DNA from: JALZKA01 sp963734015
Lineage (GTDB): Bacteria; Actinomycetota; Thermoleophilia; Solirubrobacterales; 70-9
Assembly: GCA_963734015.1 (NCBI GenBank)
Contig: CAVTFG010000016.1
Location: forward strand, 1-64,000
Reading direction: 5' to 3'
DNA length: 64,000 nucleotides
Positions 8,321 through 16,269 of this stretch are shown here, in pieces. A model generated the notes under the pieces. The model saw nothing but the letters and a program-made list of their open reading frames with translations. It was not told where the DNA came from and made no database searches. Each line of letters begins with the position of its first letter. The stretch's first letter is position 1. The translations under genes were made by a program, and so were the position numbers.

Positions 8321-8745
8321 CTAGTCCCCGCGACTGCGCGACGCAAGCCAGCCGAACCCCACGGCCATCGCCAGGTTCGCCGCCCCCGCGAGCCATAGGC
8401 CTGCGCGGGCACCCGGGCGGGAGAACGCATCGGAGCGCGACCAGACGACGTCGGTCGCCACCTCGGTCCCGCGTAGCCAGGCGAGCGCCCACCAGTCGCG
8501 CTCCGAGCCACGCACCTCGGCGACGGCGTGCGCGGCCGCGAACGTGAGCCAGATCGGGCCGCAGCGCCGGAACAGGTCCTCCGCGTCGGCGCTCGGGCGG
8601 TCGTGGCCGAGCACAGCGAGCGTCGCCCGCGGGAGCCAGCGAGCGCGCCCGTGCCCAGCAGGAGATCGAAAGCGGCCATGTTGCGATTGGTGAGGCGCAG
8701 GGCCTCCTCCGGCGTCACGGTCCGATCCAACCAGAAGTACCGCAA
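8321..8745 (-). CDS. Small membrane protein, frameshifted
   Basis: The N-terminal part (from TTG 8745: RYFWLDRTVTPEEALRLTNRN, AAFDLLLGTGALA) and the C-terminal part (PIWLTFAAAHAVAE, then AGLWLAGAANLAMAVGFGWLA) lie in different frames that meet near 8640. Joined, they give about 141 residues with three or four hydrophobic helices, like small conserved actinobacterial membrane proteins of unknown function. The shift is one base short (or two long). Given many similar shifts in essential genes here, a sequence error is as likely as a real pseudogene. Its stop shares the CTAG at 8321-8324 with a short plus-strand reading frame. Confidence 0.5.
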
Positions 8746-8795
8746 ACCTGCGCCGCCCGGAAGGGAAAGGGGACGGGGGGGCGAAACATCCGGCC

Positions 8796-9713
8796 GTGAG
8801 CAAGACCGCGACCAAGACCCGCCCGTCCTCAGCCGGAACCCGAACTGCCTCCCGCCGCAACGGGACCCAGGCCAAGCGCCCGGCGAAGAAGGACGTGAAG
8901 ACCCTGTCGGCGTTCATCACCGAGCGCTTCGACGAGTTCTCGCGCTCCCAGAAGGACGTGGCGCGCTACATCGTCGACCACCTGGACGAGGCCGCGTTCC
9001 AGACCGCCGAGGAGCTCGCCCGCCGAGCCAACACTTCGTCCTCGACCGTCGTCCGCTTCTCCCAGGCTCTCGGCTTCGAGGGCTATCCGGAGCTTCAGCA
9101 GGCCGCGATCGAGGAGTACCGCGCCAGTCCCGCCGCCGGCGGGAACGACAACGCCTCCCTGTTCGACTTCGACCACTCCGAGTTCGAGGCATCGCTCGCC
9201 GCCGACCACGGCGACCTCGAGGACACGGTCCGCAACCTGACCAGCGAGCAGGTCGAGGCCTGCGTGTCGGCCCTGGCCGGCGCAAGCCGCGTGATGATCG
9301 TCGGCATGGATCAGCTCGCGTTCTTCGCGAGCTACCTGCGCCACCTGCTGGCGCTCCTCGACATCCGCGCCGAGGTCGTCGCCAGCCCGCGCCAGGACTC
9401 GATCACCCGGCTCAGCCGGCTCGAGGAGGGAGCGCTGGTCATCGGCTTCTCCGCCGGCCGGGCCCACCCGATCCTGGTCAGGGCGATGAAGCTCGCCAAG
9501 CACCGCCAGGCGACCACCCTCTCGATCACCGACGCGACCCTCTCAGAGGTCGGCGAGCACTCCGACCTCACCCTCTACTTCTCATCGAACAGCCCGTCGT
9601 TCATCCAGTCGAACACGTCGCTGCTCGCGCTGGTCCAGGCGCTCGCCTACGGGGTCTACTCCCGCGACAAGGGCGCCTACAAGGACCGCATCCGAGCCTT
9701 CAAGCTGAAGTAG
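8796..9713 (+). CDS. RpiR/MurR-family transcriptional regulator
   Basis: The 305-residue protein has a basic, low-complexity N-terminus (residues 1-33), an RpiR-type helix-turn-helix domain (about 36-112; TAEELARRANTSSSTVVRFSQALGFEGYPE) and a SIS sugar-phosphate binding domain (about 145-275; RVMIVGMDQLAFFASYLRHLL, VIGFSAGRAHPILVRAMKLA). Such regulators sense phosphosugars and control sugar or amino-sugar genes; no sugar catabolic gene is adjacent, so its targets are unknown. GTG is used as start. It is divergent from the damaged membrane-protein gene. Confidence 0.9.
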   Translation: MSKTATKTRPSSAGTRTASRRNGTQAKRPAKKDVKTLSAFITERFDEFSRSQKDVARYIVDHLDEAAFQTAEELARRANTSSSTVVRFSQALGFEGYPELQQAAIEEYRASPAAGGNDNASLFDFDHSEFEASLAADHGDLEDTVRNLTSEQVEACVSALAGASRVMIVGMDQLAFFASYLRHLLALLDIRAEVVASPRQDSITRLSRLEEGALVIGFSAGRAHPILVRAMKLAKHRQATTLSITDATLSEVGEHSDLTLYFSSNSPSFIQSNTSLLALVQALAYGVYSRDKGAYKDRIRAFKLK

Positions 9714-9895
9714 ACAACTCCGCCGGCTGGTCCGCTCACGCTCGGCTACGCCTCGCTTCCGCGTCCGCTGCCGTCGGGCTAGGGTGCGTTACCTGACCCG
9801 GCAGGTCGTAAGCGTGCCTACCGCGACTTCGTCGCTAGTGCAATTGGGGAATGTCTCGGTCGCAGGGGATTCTGCGTCTCGTATCCTTCGCGCTG

Positions 9896-10784
9896 ATGGC
9901 CGAACGGGCGACATTCCGCGTCAAGCGGGGGCTGGCCGAGATGCTGAAGGGCGGCGTGATCATGGACGTGGTCACCCCCGCCGAGGCGCGGATCGCCGAG
10001 GAGGCGGGCGCCGTGGCGGTCATGGCGCTGGAGCGCGTGCCCGCCGACATCCGTCGCGACGGCGGCGTCGCCCGGATGAGCGATCCCTCGATGATCGAGG
10101 AAATCCAGGCCGCGGTGACGATCCCGGTGATGGCCAAGGCGCGCATCGGCCACTTCGTCGAGGCCCAGGTCCTGCAGTCCCTCGAGGTCGACTACGTCGA
10201 CGAATCCGAGGTGCTGACGCCCGCCGACGAGGCGAACCACATCGACAAGCACGCATTCGAGGTGCCGTTCGTCTGCGGCGCGACCAACCTGGGCGAGGCG
10301 CTCCGCCGCATCGCCGAGGGGGCCGCGATGATCCGCTCCAAGGGCGAGGCGGGCACCGGCAACATCGTCGAGGCGGTCCGCCATCTGCGCGACATCACCG
10401 GGGGCATCAAGCGGCTCCAGGCGATGTCCCGCGAGGAGCTGCCCGCCGCCGCGAAGGAACTGCAGGCGCCGCTCGAGGTGGTCGCCGAGGTCGCCGAGGC
10501 CGGGTGGCTGCCCGTCCCGATGTTCTGCGCCGGTGGCATCGCGACGCCGGCCGACGCCGCGCTCACCATGCAGCTCGGCGCGCAGGGCAACTTCGTCGGC
10601 TCCGGAATCTTCAAGTCCTCCGATCCCGAGCGACGCGCCCGGGCGATCGTGGAGGCCACCACCCACTACGCAGGATCCCGCGCGCGTTGCTGCCGCCTCG
10701 ATGGGCCTGGGCGAGGCGATGCGGGGCGACGACATCGCGCAGCTGGCGGCCGAAGGCGAGCTGCTCCAGCACCGCGGGGGCTGA
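9896..10784 (+). CDS. pdxS: Pyridoxal 5'-phosphate synthase subunit PdxS (frameshifted in this sequence)
   Basis: PdxS makes PLP from ribose 5-phosphate, glyceraldehyde 3-phosphate and ammonia from PdxT. The conserved core is present from TFRVKRGLAEMLKGGVIMDV through EAGAVAVMALERVPADIR (the ribose-phosphate lysine lies in this region) to FCAGGIATPADAALTMQLGA and GSGIFKSSDPERRARAIVEA. After ATTHY the frame moves by +1 near 10665 and continues QDPARVAAASMGLGEAM, the normal C-terminus. Span length is 3n+1, fitting a single extra base. ATG 9896 is preferred: a TATCCT box at 9882-9887 is 8 nt upstream, suggesting a leaderless mRNA. pdxT follows after 3 nt. Confidence 0.9.
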
Positions 10785-10787
10785 GGC

Positions 10788-11418
10788 TTGACCGGCCCCC
10801 TCGTGCCGCCCGACGCGGACCGGGCAGCGCTTCGGGTCGGTGTGCTGGCCAGTCAGGGCGACTTCGCGGCGCACGCGCGGATGCTCGAGGCGCTCGGCGC
10901 CGAGGCCTCGGAGGTGCGCGCGCCGGACGAGCTCTCAGGAGCTCGACGCCCTCGTAATTCCCGGCGGCGAGTCGACCACGATCGCAAAGGCGATCGAGCG
11001 CGACGGGCTCGAGCCCGCGATCAGGGCCCACCACTCGGCGGGTCACCCGATCCTGGGCACCTGCGCGGGCATGATCATCTGCGCGCGCAATCACCTCGGG
11101 CTGCTGGACGCGCACTGCCGGCGCAACGCATTCGGCCGCCAGCTCGCGAGCTTCGAGGCCGACCTGGAGGTCGACGGCCTGGGACCGGAGGCGCTGCGGG
11201 CCGTGTTCATCCGCGCGCCCTGGGTCGAGGAGCACGGGCCCGGGGTCGAGCTGCTCGCGAGCGTCGACGCCCATCCGGTGGTCGTGCGCGAGGGGCCGGT
11301 GCTCGCGTGCTCGTTCCACCCCGAATTGACCGACGACTCTAGGATCCACGCGATGCTCATGGCCATGGCGACCAGCGCGCGGGAGCGCGATGCCGTCTCG
11401 CGTGGGGAAACCCGATAG
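10788..11418 (+). CDS. pdxT: Glutaminase subunit PdxT of PLP synthase (frameshifted in this sequence)
   Basis: PdxT hydrolyses glutamine and passes ammonia to PdxS. The N-terminal part LRVGVLASQGDFAAHARMLEAL is in one frame; after RAPDEL an extra base near 10938 shifts the frame to QELDALVIPGGESTTIAKAI. The class I amidotransferase nucleophile is in LGTCAGMI, RNAFGRQ is conserved, and the catalytic His/Glu are in FHPEL. Joined length is about 209 residues, near the family norm. The start is TTG, 3 nt after the pdxS stop, and the pair is clearly an operon. Confidence 0.88.
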
Positions 11419-11431
11419 AAGTGGGGACAAC

Positions 11432-12535
11432 TTGAGAGATCCGCGCGTATCCAACCTGGCAAAGATCCTCGTCGGCTATTCGACCGGCGTGAAGCAGGAC
11501 GAGACCTGCCTGATCGAGGGACCCAGCGCCGCCGAGCCGCTCATCGCGGCCGTGTACGACGAGGTCCTGGCCGCGGGTGGACACCCCGTGGTCTCGATGT
11601 CGTTCGACGAACAGCAGCCGAGGTACTTCGCCAAGGCCTCCGACGCGCAACTCGAGTGGATCTCGCCCTTGGCCACCTGGGCCGCCGATGAGGCGGACTG
11701 CCGGATCGCGATCGGAGCGGACACCAACACGCGCTCGCTCTCGGGGGTTTCGCCGGAGCGCCAGACCAAGCGCCAGGCCGCGACCCGCCCGCTCATGGAG
11801 AGCATGATGCGGCGCTCCGCGGACGGCGACCACCGCTGGGTCTACACGATCTTCCCGACCAACGCGTACGCCTCCGACGCCGAGATGAGCCTCACGGCCT
11901 TCGAGGACTTCTACTTCGGCGCGTGTCTCGCGGACGCGGGCGACCCGCTCGAGAACTGGAAGCAGGCGTCCGAGGACACGCGGCGGCTCGCGGACTACGT
12001 GAACGGACACTCGGAGGTCCACATCACGGCTCCCGGCACGGACATCCGCCTGGGCGTCGAGGGTCGAACGTTCATCCCCTGTTTCGGCGACCGCAACATG
12101 CCCGACGGCGAGTTCTTCACGGGCCCGGTCGAGGATTCCGTCGAGGGGGAGGTCTCGTTCGACCTGCCGGCGATGGTCGGCGGCCGCGAGGTGGCCGGCG
12201 TCAAGTTCCGCTTCGAGGGCGGCAAGATCGTCGACGCCGCGGCCGACCGCGGCGAGGAGTACCTGATCAAGCTGATCGACACCGACGAGGGCGCCCGGCG
12301 CCTCGGCGAACTGGGGATCGGCACCAACTACAAGATCGACCGCGGCACCCGAGACGTGCTGCTCGACGAGAAGATCGGCGGCACCGTCCACATGGCGGTC
12401 GGCGCGAGCTATCCCGAGTCAGGCGGCGTCAACGAGAGCGCCGTCCATACCGACCTGGTCTGCGACCTGCGCAAGGGCGGCAAGATCGAGGTCGACGGCG
12501 AGCCCATCCAAGAGAACGGCAAGTTCGCCGTCTAG
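11432..12535 (+). CDS. M29-family aminopeptidase
   Basis: The 367-residue protein belongs to the thermophilic aminopeptidase (M29) family, cytosolic dimetal exopeptidases that remove N-terminal residues. The start is set at TTG giving LRDPRVSNLAKILVGYS, the usual family N-terminus, with GGGG about 6 nt before it. Metal and catalytic residues are visible in the C-terminal half: Glu in MPDGEFFTGP, Glu in DEKIGG, His in TVHMAVG, Tyr in SYPESGG, and His/Asp in VHTDLVCDL. It follows pdxT by 13 nt and may be co-transcribed. A strong hairpin follows the stop. Confidence 0.88.
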   Translation: MRDPRVSNLAKILVGYSTGVKQDETCLIEGPSAAEPLIAAVYDEVLAAGGHPVVSMSFDEQQPRYFAKASDAQLEWISPLATWAADEADCRIAIGADTNTRSLSGVSPERQTKRQAATRPLMESMMRRSADGDHRWVYTIFPTNAYASDAEMSLTAFEDFYFGACLADAGDPLENWKQASEDTRRLADYVNGHSEVHITAPGTDIRLGVEGRTFIPCFGDRNMPDGEFFTGPVEDSVEGEVSFDLPAMVGGREVAGVKFRFEGGKIVDAAADRGEEYLIKLIDTDEGARRLGELGIGTNYKIDRGTRDVLLDEKIGGTVHMAVGASYPESGGVNESAVHTDLVCDLRKGGKIEVDGEPIQENGKFAV

Positions 12536-12554
12536 CCCTGGCGAGCCAGAAATG

Positions 12555-12599
12555 GAGAGGGCCGCGACCGGCCCCCGTGCCGGTCACGACCCATCTCTC
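12555..12599 (+). terminator. Two-tier hairpin after the aminopeptidase gene
   Basis: The inner stem GACCGGC (12566-12572) pairs with GCCGGTC (12579-12585) around loop CCCCGT. An outer GAGAG (12555-12559) can pair with CTCTC (12595-12599). No T-run follows, as is usual for GC-rich actinobacterial terminators. The rest of the 240-nt gap 12536-12777 shows nothing else apart from the yebC promoter box. Confidence 0.55.
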
Positions 12600-12764
12600 G
12601 GCATCCCCAATTGTTGAGCGCTTCAGGCCCTGGCCTGGGATGGCCGTGGCACATCCGCGCGCTGGTGGTGAAACACGTTGCTCCCGCGGAAGTTGCGGGC
12701 CCGTATCCAGCTCTTGCCAGAGGGGCCCGGTTTGTTTCGCGCCTTGCGGCGCTCATCCAATTCA

Positions 12765-12770
12765 TAGAAT
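12765..12770 (+). promoter_or_regulatory. -10 box TAGAAT of yebC, leaderless geometry
   Basis: TAGAAT lies exactly 7 nt before the yebC ATG and no Shine-Dalgarno sequence fits in between, so the transcript should begin at or within a base or two of the start codon. Confidence 0.6.
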
Positions 12771-12777
12771 CACGCCC

Positions 12778-13530
12778 ATGGCCGGACATTCGAAATGGGC
12801 CTCGATCAAGCACAAGAAGGCCGCCACGGACGCGAAGCGCGGCAAGCTCTTCACCAAGCTGGCGCGCGCGATCACCGTGGCCGCGCGCGAGGGCGGGGGA
12901 GACCCGGCCGGCAACCACACGCTGGCGGCGGCGATCGAGAAGGCCAAGGGCTATTCGATGCCCAAGGACAACATCCAGCGGGCGATCGACCGGGGGACGG
13001 GCGAGGGCGACGCCGGGGCAATCGAGCGCGTCGTCTACGAGGGGTACGGGCCCGGTGGCGCTGCCGTGCTGGTCGACGCGCTAACCGACAACCGGAACCG
13101 GACCGGGGCGGAGGTGCGCAACATCTTCGACAAGCAGGGCGGCAGCATGGGTGAGCCCGGATCGGTTGCCTGGCAGTTCGAGAGGAAGGGCCTCGTCATG
13201 GTGGACGGCGCCCGCTACGGCGAGGACGACCTGATGGCCGCGATCGATGCGGGCGCGGAGGACGTCGCCGCCGAGGACGACACGCTGAAGGTCACCTCGG
13301 ACCCGGCGAGCCTCACCGCGGTTCGCGAGGCGCTGGAGGACGCCGGGGTCGACGTCGAGTCCGCCGAGCTGGCAATGGAGCCGAAGTCGGTGGTCGAGGT
13401 GACCGAGCCGGCCGAGGCCCGCCGCCTCGTGCGCCTGATCGACGCACTGGACGACCACGACGATGTCGACGAGGTGCACGCGAACTTCGACATCGCCGCC
13501 GAGTTGTTGGAAGAGGCCGAAGCCGTCTAG
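12778..13530 (+). CDS. yebC: YebC/PmpR-family transcriptional regulator or translation factor
   Basis: This 250-residue protein starts MAGHSKWASIKHKKAATDAKRGK, the family hallmark, followed by AAAIEKAKGYSMPKDNIQRAID and YEGYGPGGAAVLVD. Length matches the family (about 245). YebC proteins bind nucleic acid; members have been described both as regulators and as factors easing ribosome stalling at proline stretches. It precedes ruvC, the standard order in many bacteria, though it is separated by 48 nt and ruvC may use its own start signal. Confidence 0.95.
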   Translation: MAGHSKWASIKHKKAATDAKRGKLFTKLARAITVAAREGGGDPAGNHTLAAAIEKAKGYSMPKDNIQRAIDRGTGEGDAGAIERVVYEGYGPGGAAVLVDALTDNRNRTGAEVRNIFDKQGGSMGEPGSVAWQFERKGLVMVDGARYGEDDLMAAIDAGAEDVAAEDDTLKVTSDPASLTAVREALEDAGVDVESAELAMEPKSVVEVTEPAEARRLVRLIDALDDHDDVDEVHANFDIAAELLEEAEAV

Positions 13531-13578
13531 CCACCGCGCCCGGGGAGGCATCCGGCCCCGCAGCCAGAATCAGTACGC

Positions 13579-14082
13579 GTGGTGGTAGTTATGGGCATCG
13601 ACCCGGGCGTCGCCAACACGGGCTTCGGCGTGGTCCGGGTTGCCGGCGGAGCGATGAGCGCCGTGGACGGCGGCGTGATCGAGGCGCCCGCGGACCTCGA
13701 GCCGGCGGGACGCCTGGCCCGCATCCATTCGGCGCTGAGCGAGCTGATCGCGTGGCACGAGCCGGCCGCCCTCGCCCTGGAAGACCTCTACTTCGGAAAG
13801 AACGTGCGCTCCGCCCTCGGCGTGGGCCAGGCCCGCGGGGTCGTGATGCTGGCCGCGGCCGAGCGCGACATCCCTTGCTTCGACTACACACCCCAGGCCG
13901 TGAAGATGGCCGTCTGCGGCTCCGGGGCCGCCGCCAAGGCCCAGGTCCAGCGGATGGTCGGCACGCTGCTCCACCTGCCGGCGCCGCCCGCCTCCGACCA
14001 TGCCGCCGACGCCCTGGCCGTCGCGATCTGCCACGCGAGCCACGCGCCCACCGCAGCGGCGCTCGCCGGAGCCGCCTCGTGA
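13579..14082 (+). CDS. ruvC: Holliday junction endonuclease RuvC
   Basis: RuvC is the dimeric nuclease that cuts four-way junctions. In this 167-residue protein the acidic site is visible: Asp8 (MGIDPG), Glu68 (ALEDLYFG), and His141/Asp144 (DHAADALAVAI), the arrangement seen in RuvC versions that use a histidine. Three in-frame starts (GTG 13579, GTG 13582, ATG 13591) are possible; the first is used here. The stop overlaps the ruvA GTG (GTGA). Confidence 0.95.
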   Translation: MVVVMGIDPGVANTGFGVVRVAGGAMSAVDGGVIEAPADLEPAGRLARIHSALSELIAWHEPAALALEDLYFGKNVRSALGVGQARGVVMLAAAERDIPCFDYTPQAVKMAVCGSGAAAKAQVQRMVGTLLHLPAPPASDHAADALAVAICHASHAPTAAALAGAAS

Positions 14083-14669
14083 TCGCGTCCGTCCGCGGGG
14101 AGGTCCTGGTGCGCAGGCCCGATCACGTGGTGATCGAGACCGGCGGGGTCGGCTACCGGCTGGCCGTCTCGGCCGAGACGCTCAAGGCCGTCCCGGCGCA
14201 CGGCAAGCAGGCGACGCTTCACGCGCACCTCGTCGTGCGCGACGACGCGATGCAGCTCTACGGCTTCGCGAGCGAGGAGGAGCGCGACCTCTTCGTGCAC
14301 CTGAACTCGGTCTCCGGGGTCGGTCCGAAGATGGCGATCGCGATCCTCTCCGGGGGCAGCCCCCGCGAGCTCCTGAAGGCCATCGCGCTCGGGGACCACA
14401 AGCGATTTCAGGCCGCGCCCGGCGTCGGCAAGCGCACGGCCGAGCGCGTGATCGTGGAGCTGCGCGAGAAGGTTGCGGGCGAACTGGAGGCGGGCGCCGC
14501 CGACGCTCCTCCGGCCGGCGCCGAGGAGGAGCCGCGCCTCTTGGCCCGCGAGGGCCTGGTGAACCTCGGCTACTCGCTGCTCGAGGCCGAGCGGCTGCTC
14601 GACGGCGCCGAGGGCGAGACGCCCGAGGACCTGATCGGCAACGCGCTGAGGGCGGCGGCGAGCGCATGA
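14079..14669 (+). CDS. ruvA: Holliday junction DNA helicase subunit RuvA
   Basis: RuvA binds the junction and recruits RuvB. The 196-residue protein shows domain I (IASVRGEVL...VIETGGVGYRLAVS), the paired helix-hairpin-helix region (LNSVSGVGPKMAIAILSG and FQAAPGVGKRTAERVIVEL), an acidic linker and a C-terminal RuvB-binding domain (LAREGLVNLGYSLLEAERLL). It starts at GTG overlapping the ruvC stop and ends overlapping the ruvB ATG, so ruvCAB is one coupled unit. Confidence 0.95.
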   Translation: MIASVRGEVLVRRPDHVVIETGGVGYRLAVSAETLKAVPAHGKQATLHAHLVVRDDAMQLYGFASEEERDLFVHLNSVSGVGPKMAIAILSGGSPRELLKAIALGDHKRFQAAPGVGKRTAERVIVELREKVAGELEAGAADAPPAGAEEEPRLLAREGLVNLGYSLLEAERLLDGAEGETPEDLIGNALRAAASA

Positions 14670-15730
14670 GCATCGCCCGCGACCCGAATTTCGACGGCGA
14701 GCTCCCCGAGGGGGCGGCCCCGGCCGTCGTGGACATGCGCGCCGCCGATCCCGACGACGACCTCGACCGCTCGCTGCGCCCGTCCCGGCTTGACGAGTTC
14801 GTCGCCCAGGACGCGGTGACGGACCAGCTCGCGGTGTTCATCGAGGCCGCGAAGCGCCGCGGCGAGCCGCTCGACCACGTGCTCTTGTCCGGCCCGCCCG
14901 GGCTCGGCAAGACCTCGCTCGCGCACATCATCGCTGCCGAGCTGGAGGCGCCGCTCGTCCACACCGCGGCTCCGGCGCTCGAGCGGAAGGCGGACATCGC
15001 CGCGTTCCTGACCTCGCTCGAGCCGAACTCCGTGTTCTTCATCGACGAGATCCACCGGCTGAACCCGGCGATCGAGGAGACGCTCTATCCGGCGATGGAG
15101 GACCGGCGCCTGCCGGTCGTCCTCGGGCAGGGCGCCGGCGCCCGGACCGTCACCCTCGACCTGCCGCCGTTCACGCTGGTCGGGGCGACCACCCGCGCCG
15201 GACTGCTCTCGAAGCCGCTTCACGACCGGTTCGGCGTCTCGCACCGGCTCGAGCACTACGAGGCATCCGACCTCGGCGTGATCGTCCGGCGCTCCGCCGG
15301 GATCCTCGAGGTCGAGATCGAGCCGGCGGGCGAGACGGCGATCGCCTCGCGCTCGCGCGGCACGCCACGGGTGGCGAACCGCCTGCTGCGCCGCGTGCGC
15401 GACTTCGCCGAGGTGCGCGGCACCGGCGTCGTGACGGGCGAGATCGCGACCGAGGCGCTGGGGCTCCTCGACGTCGACGAGGCCGGGCTCGACCGCCACG
15501 ACCGCGTGATCCTGGAGACGATCGCGGTCAAGTTCTCCGGTGGGCCCGTCGGCCTGACGACGCTTGGCGACGCGATCGACGAGGAGCCCGACACGGTCGA
15601 GGGCGTTTACGAGCCGTACCTGATCCAGCAGGGGCTGATCAAGCGCACGCCACGCGGTCGCGTGCTGACCGAGCGCGGATACGAGCACCTGGGGCTGCCG
15701 GTCCCCGAGGGCGCGGCCACGCTCTTTTAG
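14666..15730 (+). CDS. ruvB: Holliday junction branch migration ATPase RuvB
   Basis: This 354-residue AAA+ motor has Walker A at residues 76-84 (GPPGLGKTS), Walker B FFIDEIHRL, sensor 1 region LVGATTRAGLLSKPLHDRFG and a winged-helix C-terminus (GLIKRTPRGRVLTERGYEHL). It drives branch migration on DNA with RuvA. Its ATG overlaps the ruvA stop by four bases (ATGA). Everything expected is present. Confidence 0.97.
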   Translation: MSIARDPNFDGELPEGAAPAVVDMRAADPDDDLDRSLRPSRLDEFVAQDAVTDQLAVFIEAAKRRGEPLDHVLLSGPPGLGKTSLAHIIAAELEAPLVHTAAPALERKADIAAFLTSLEPNSVFFIDEIHRLNPAIEETLYPAMEDRRLPVVLGQGAGARTVTLDLPPFTLVGATTRAGLLSKPLHDRFGVSHRLEHYEASDLGVIVRRSAGILEVEIEPAGETAIASRSRGTPRVANRLLRRVRDFAEVRGTGVVTGEIATEALGLLDVDEAGLDRHDRVILETIAVKFSGGPVGLTTLGDAIDEEPDTVEGVYEPYLIQQGLIKRTPRGRVLTERGYEHLGLPVPEGAATLF

Positions 15731-15769
15731 GCAGCGGTAAGGGGCCGGGCGTTTACTAGCCTTGAGATC

Positions 15770-16255
15770 GTGCCGTTCTTCATCTGTCCGAACTGCGGGA
15801 ACAGGGAGCTCTCGAACTCACGCACGGCGGGGTTCTCGAGCCGCCCGAAGGGCTGCGCCAAATGCGGCTTCGGCTTCCTGTTCGAGCTGCTCGACGATTA
15901 CTACCCGGCGCCCGACGCCGCGTTCTTCACCTGCGACAAGCAGGGCAACGTCCTCGACGTCGGCCGCGGCGGGTACGAGCTGACCGGGTTGAAGGACGAG
16001 GACGTGATCGGCCGGCCCGTCCAGGACGTCCTGGGGCTCGAGTGGGTGGATCCGGGGGACGGCGGCGAGACGGCCGACACCGACCGTGACGGCAATACCG
16101 ACCCGATCGAGACGACGCTCGAATGGGGCGTACGCTCGCTCGGCAAGCGCGTTCACGTGAACGCCGAGGGCGACCTGCCGGCGGACGCGGTTGCCGACCT
16201 CTTTCCCGCGTACGACGACGATGGCGGGCTCCTGCTCGTACTGACTCCTGAATAA
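15770..16255 (+). CDS. Zinc-ribbon plus PAS-like protein
   Basis: The 161-residue protein opens with a four-cysteine zinc ribbon (CPNC at 6-9 and CAKC at 29-32), followed by FGFLFELLDDYYPAPDAAFFTCDKQ and a PAS-type core (NVLDVGRGGYELTGLKDEDVIGRPVQDVLGL). No output domain is visible. It may sense a small ligand or recognise a partner, and its place between ruvB and secDF does not tell which. A TAGCCT box at 15757-15762 stands 7 nt before the GTG, implying leaderless expression independent of ruvB. Confidence 0.7.
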   Translation: MPFFICPNCGNRELSNSRTAGFSSRPKGCAKCGFGFLFELLDDYYPAPDAAFFTCDKQGNVLDVGRGGYELTGLKDEDVIGRPVQDVLGLEWVDPGDGGETADTDRDGNTDPIETTLEWGVRSLGKRVHVNAEGDLPADAVADLFPAYDDDGGLLLVLTPE

Positions 16256-16269
16256 GGTCAGCCCCTGAA

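Noticed and set aside
8255..8324. 22-codon GTG frame (EEHPIATRAGWTVAVAALAGA) after the GNAT gene
   Set aside because: Could be the start of a truncated membrane protein, but it is too short and lacks independent support.
9714..9790. GCTCGGCTACGCCTCGC stretch after the RpiR gene, vaguely like the repeat in reverse
   Set aside because: The hairpin loops and spacing of the element are absent; likely chance similarity.
10660..10945. Programmed +1 frameshifting in pdxS/pdxT and other genes
   Set aside because: The shift sites have no common slippery codon, stop codon or stimulatory structure, and affect genes not known to use recoding; sequence error is simpler.
12608..12620. TTGTTGAGCG upstream of yebC, resembling the loop of the structured repeat
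   Set aside because: Neither the flanking stem nor the GGCGGAG...CGAAGCCGAG half is present, so it is not a copy.
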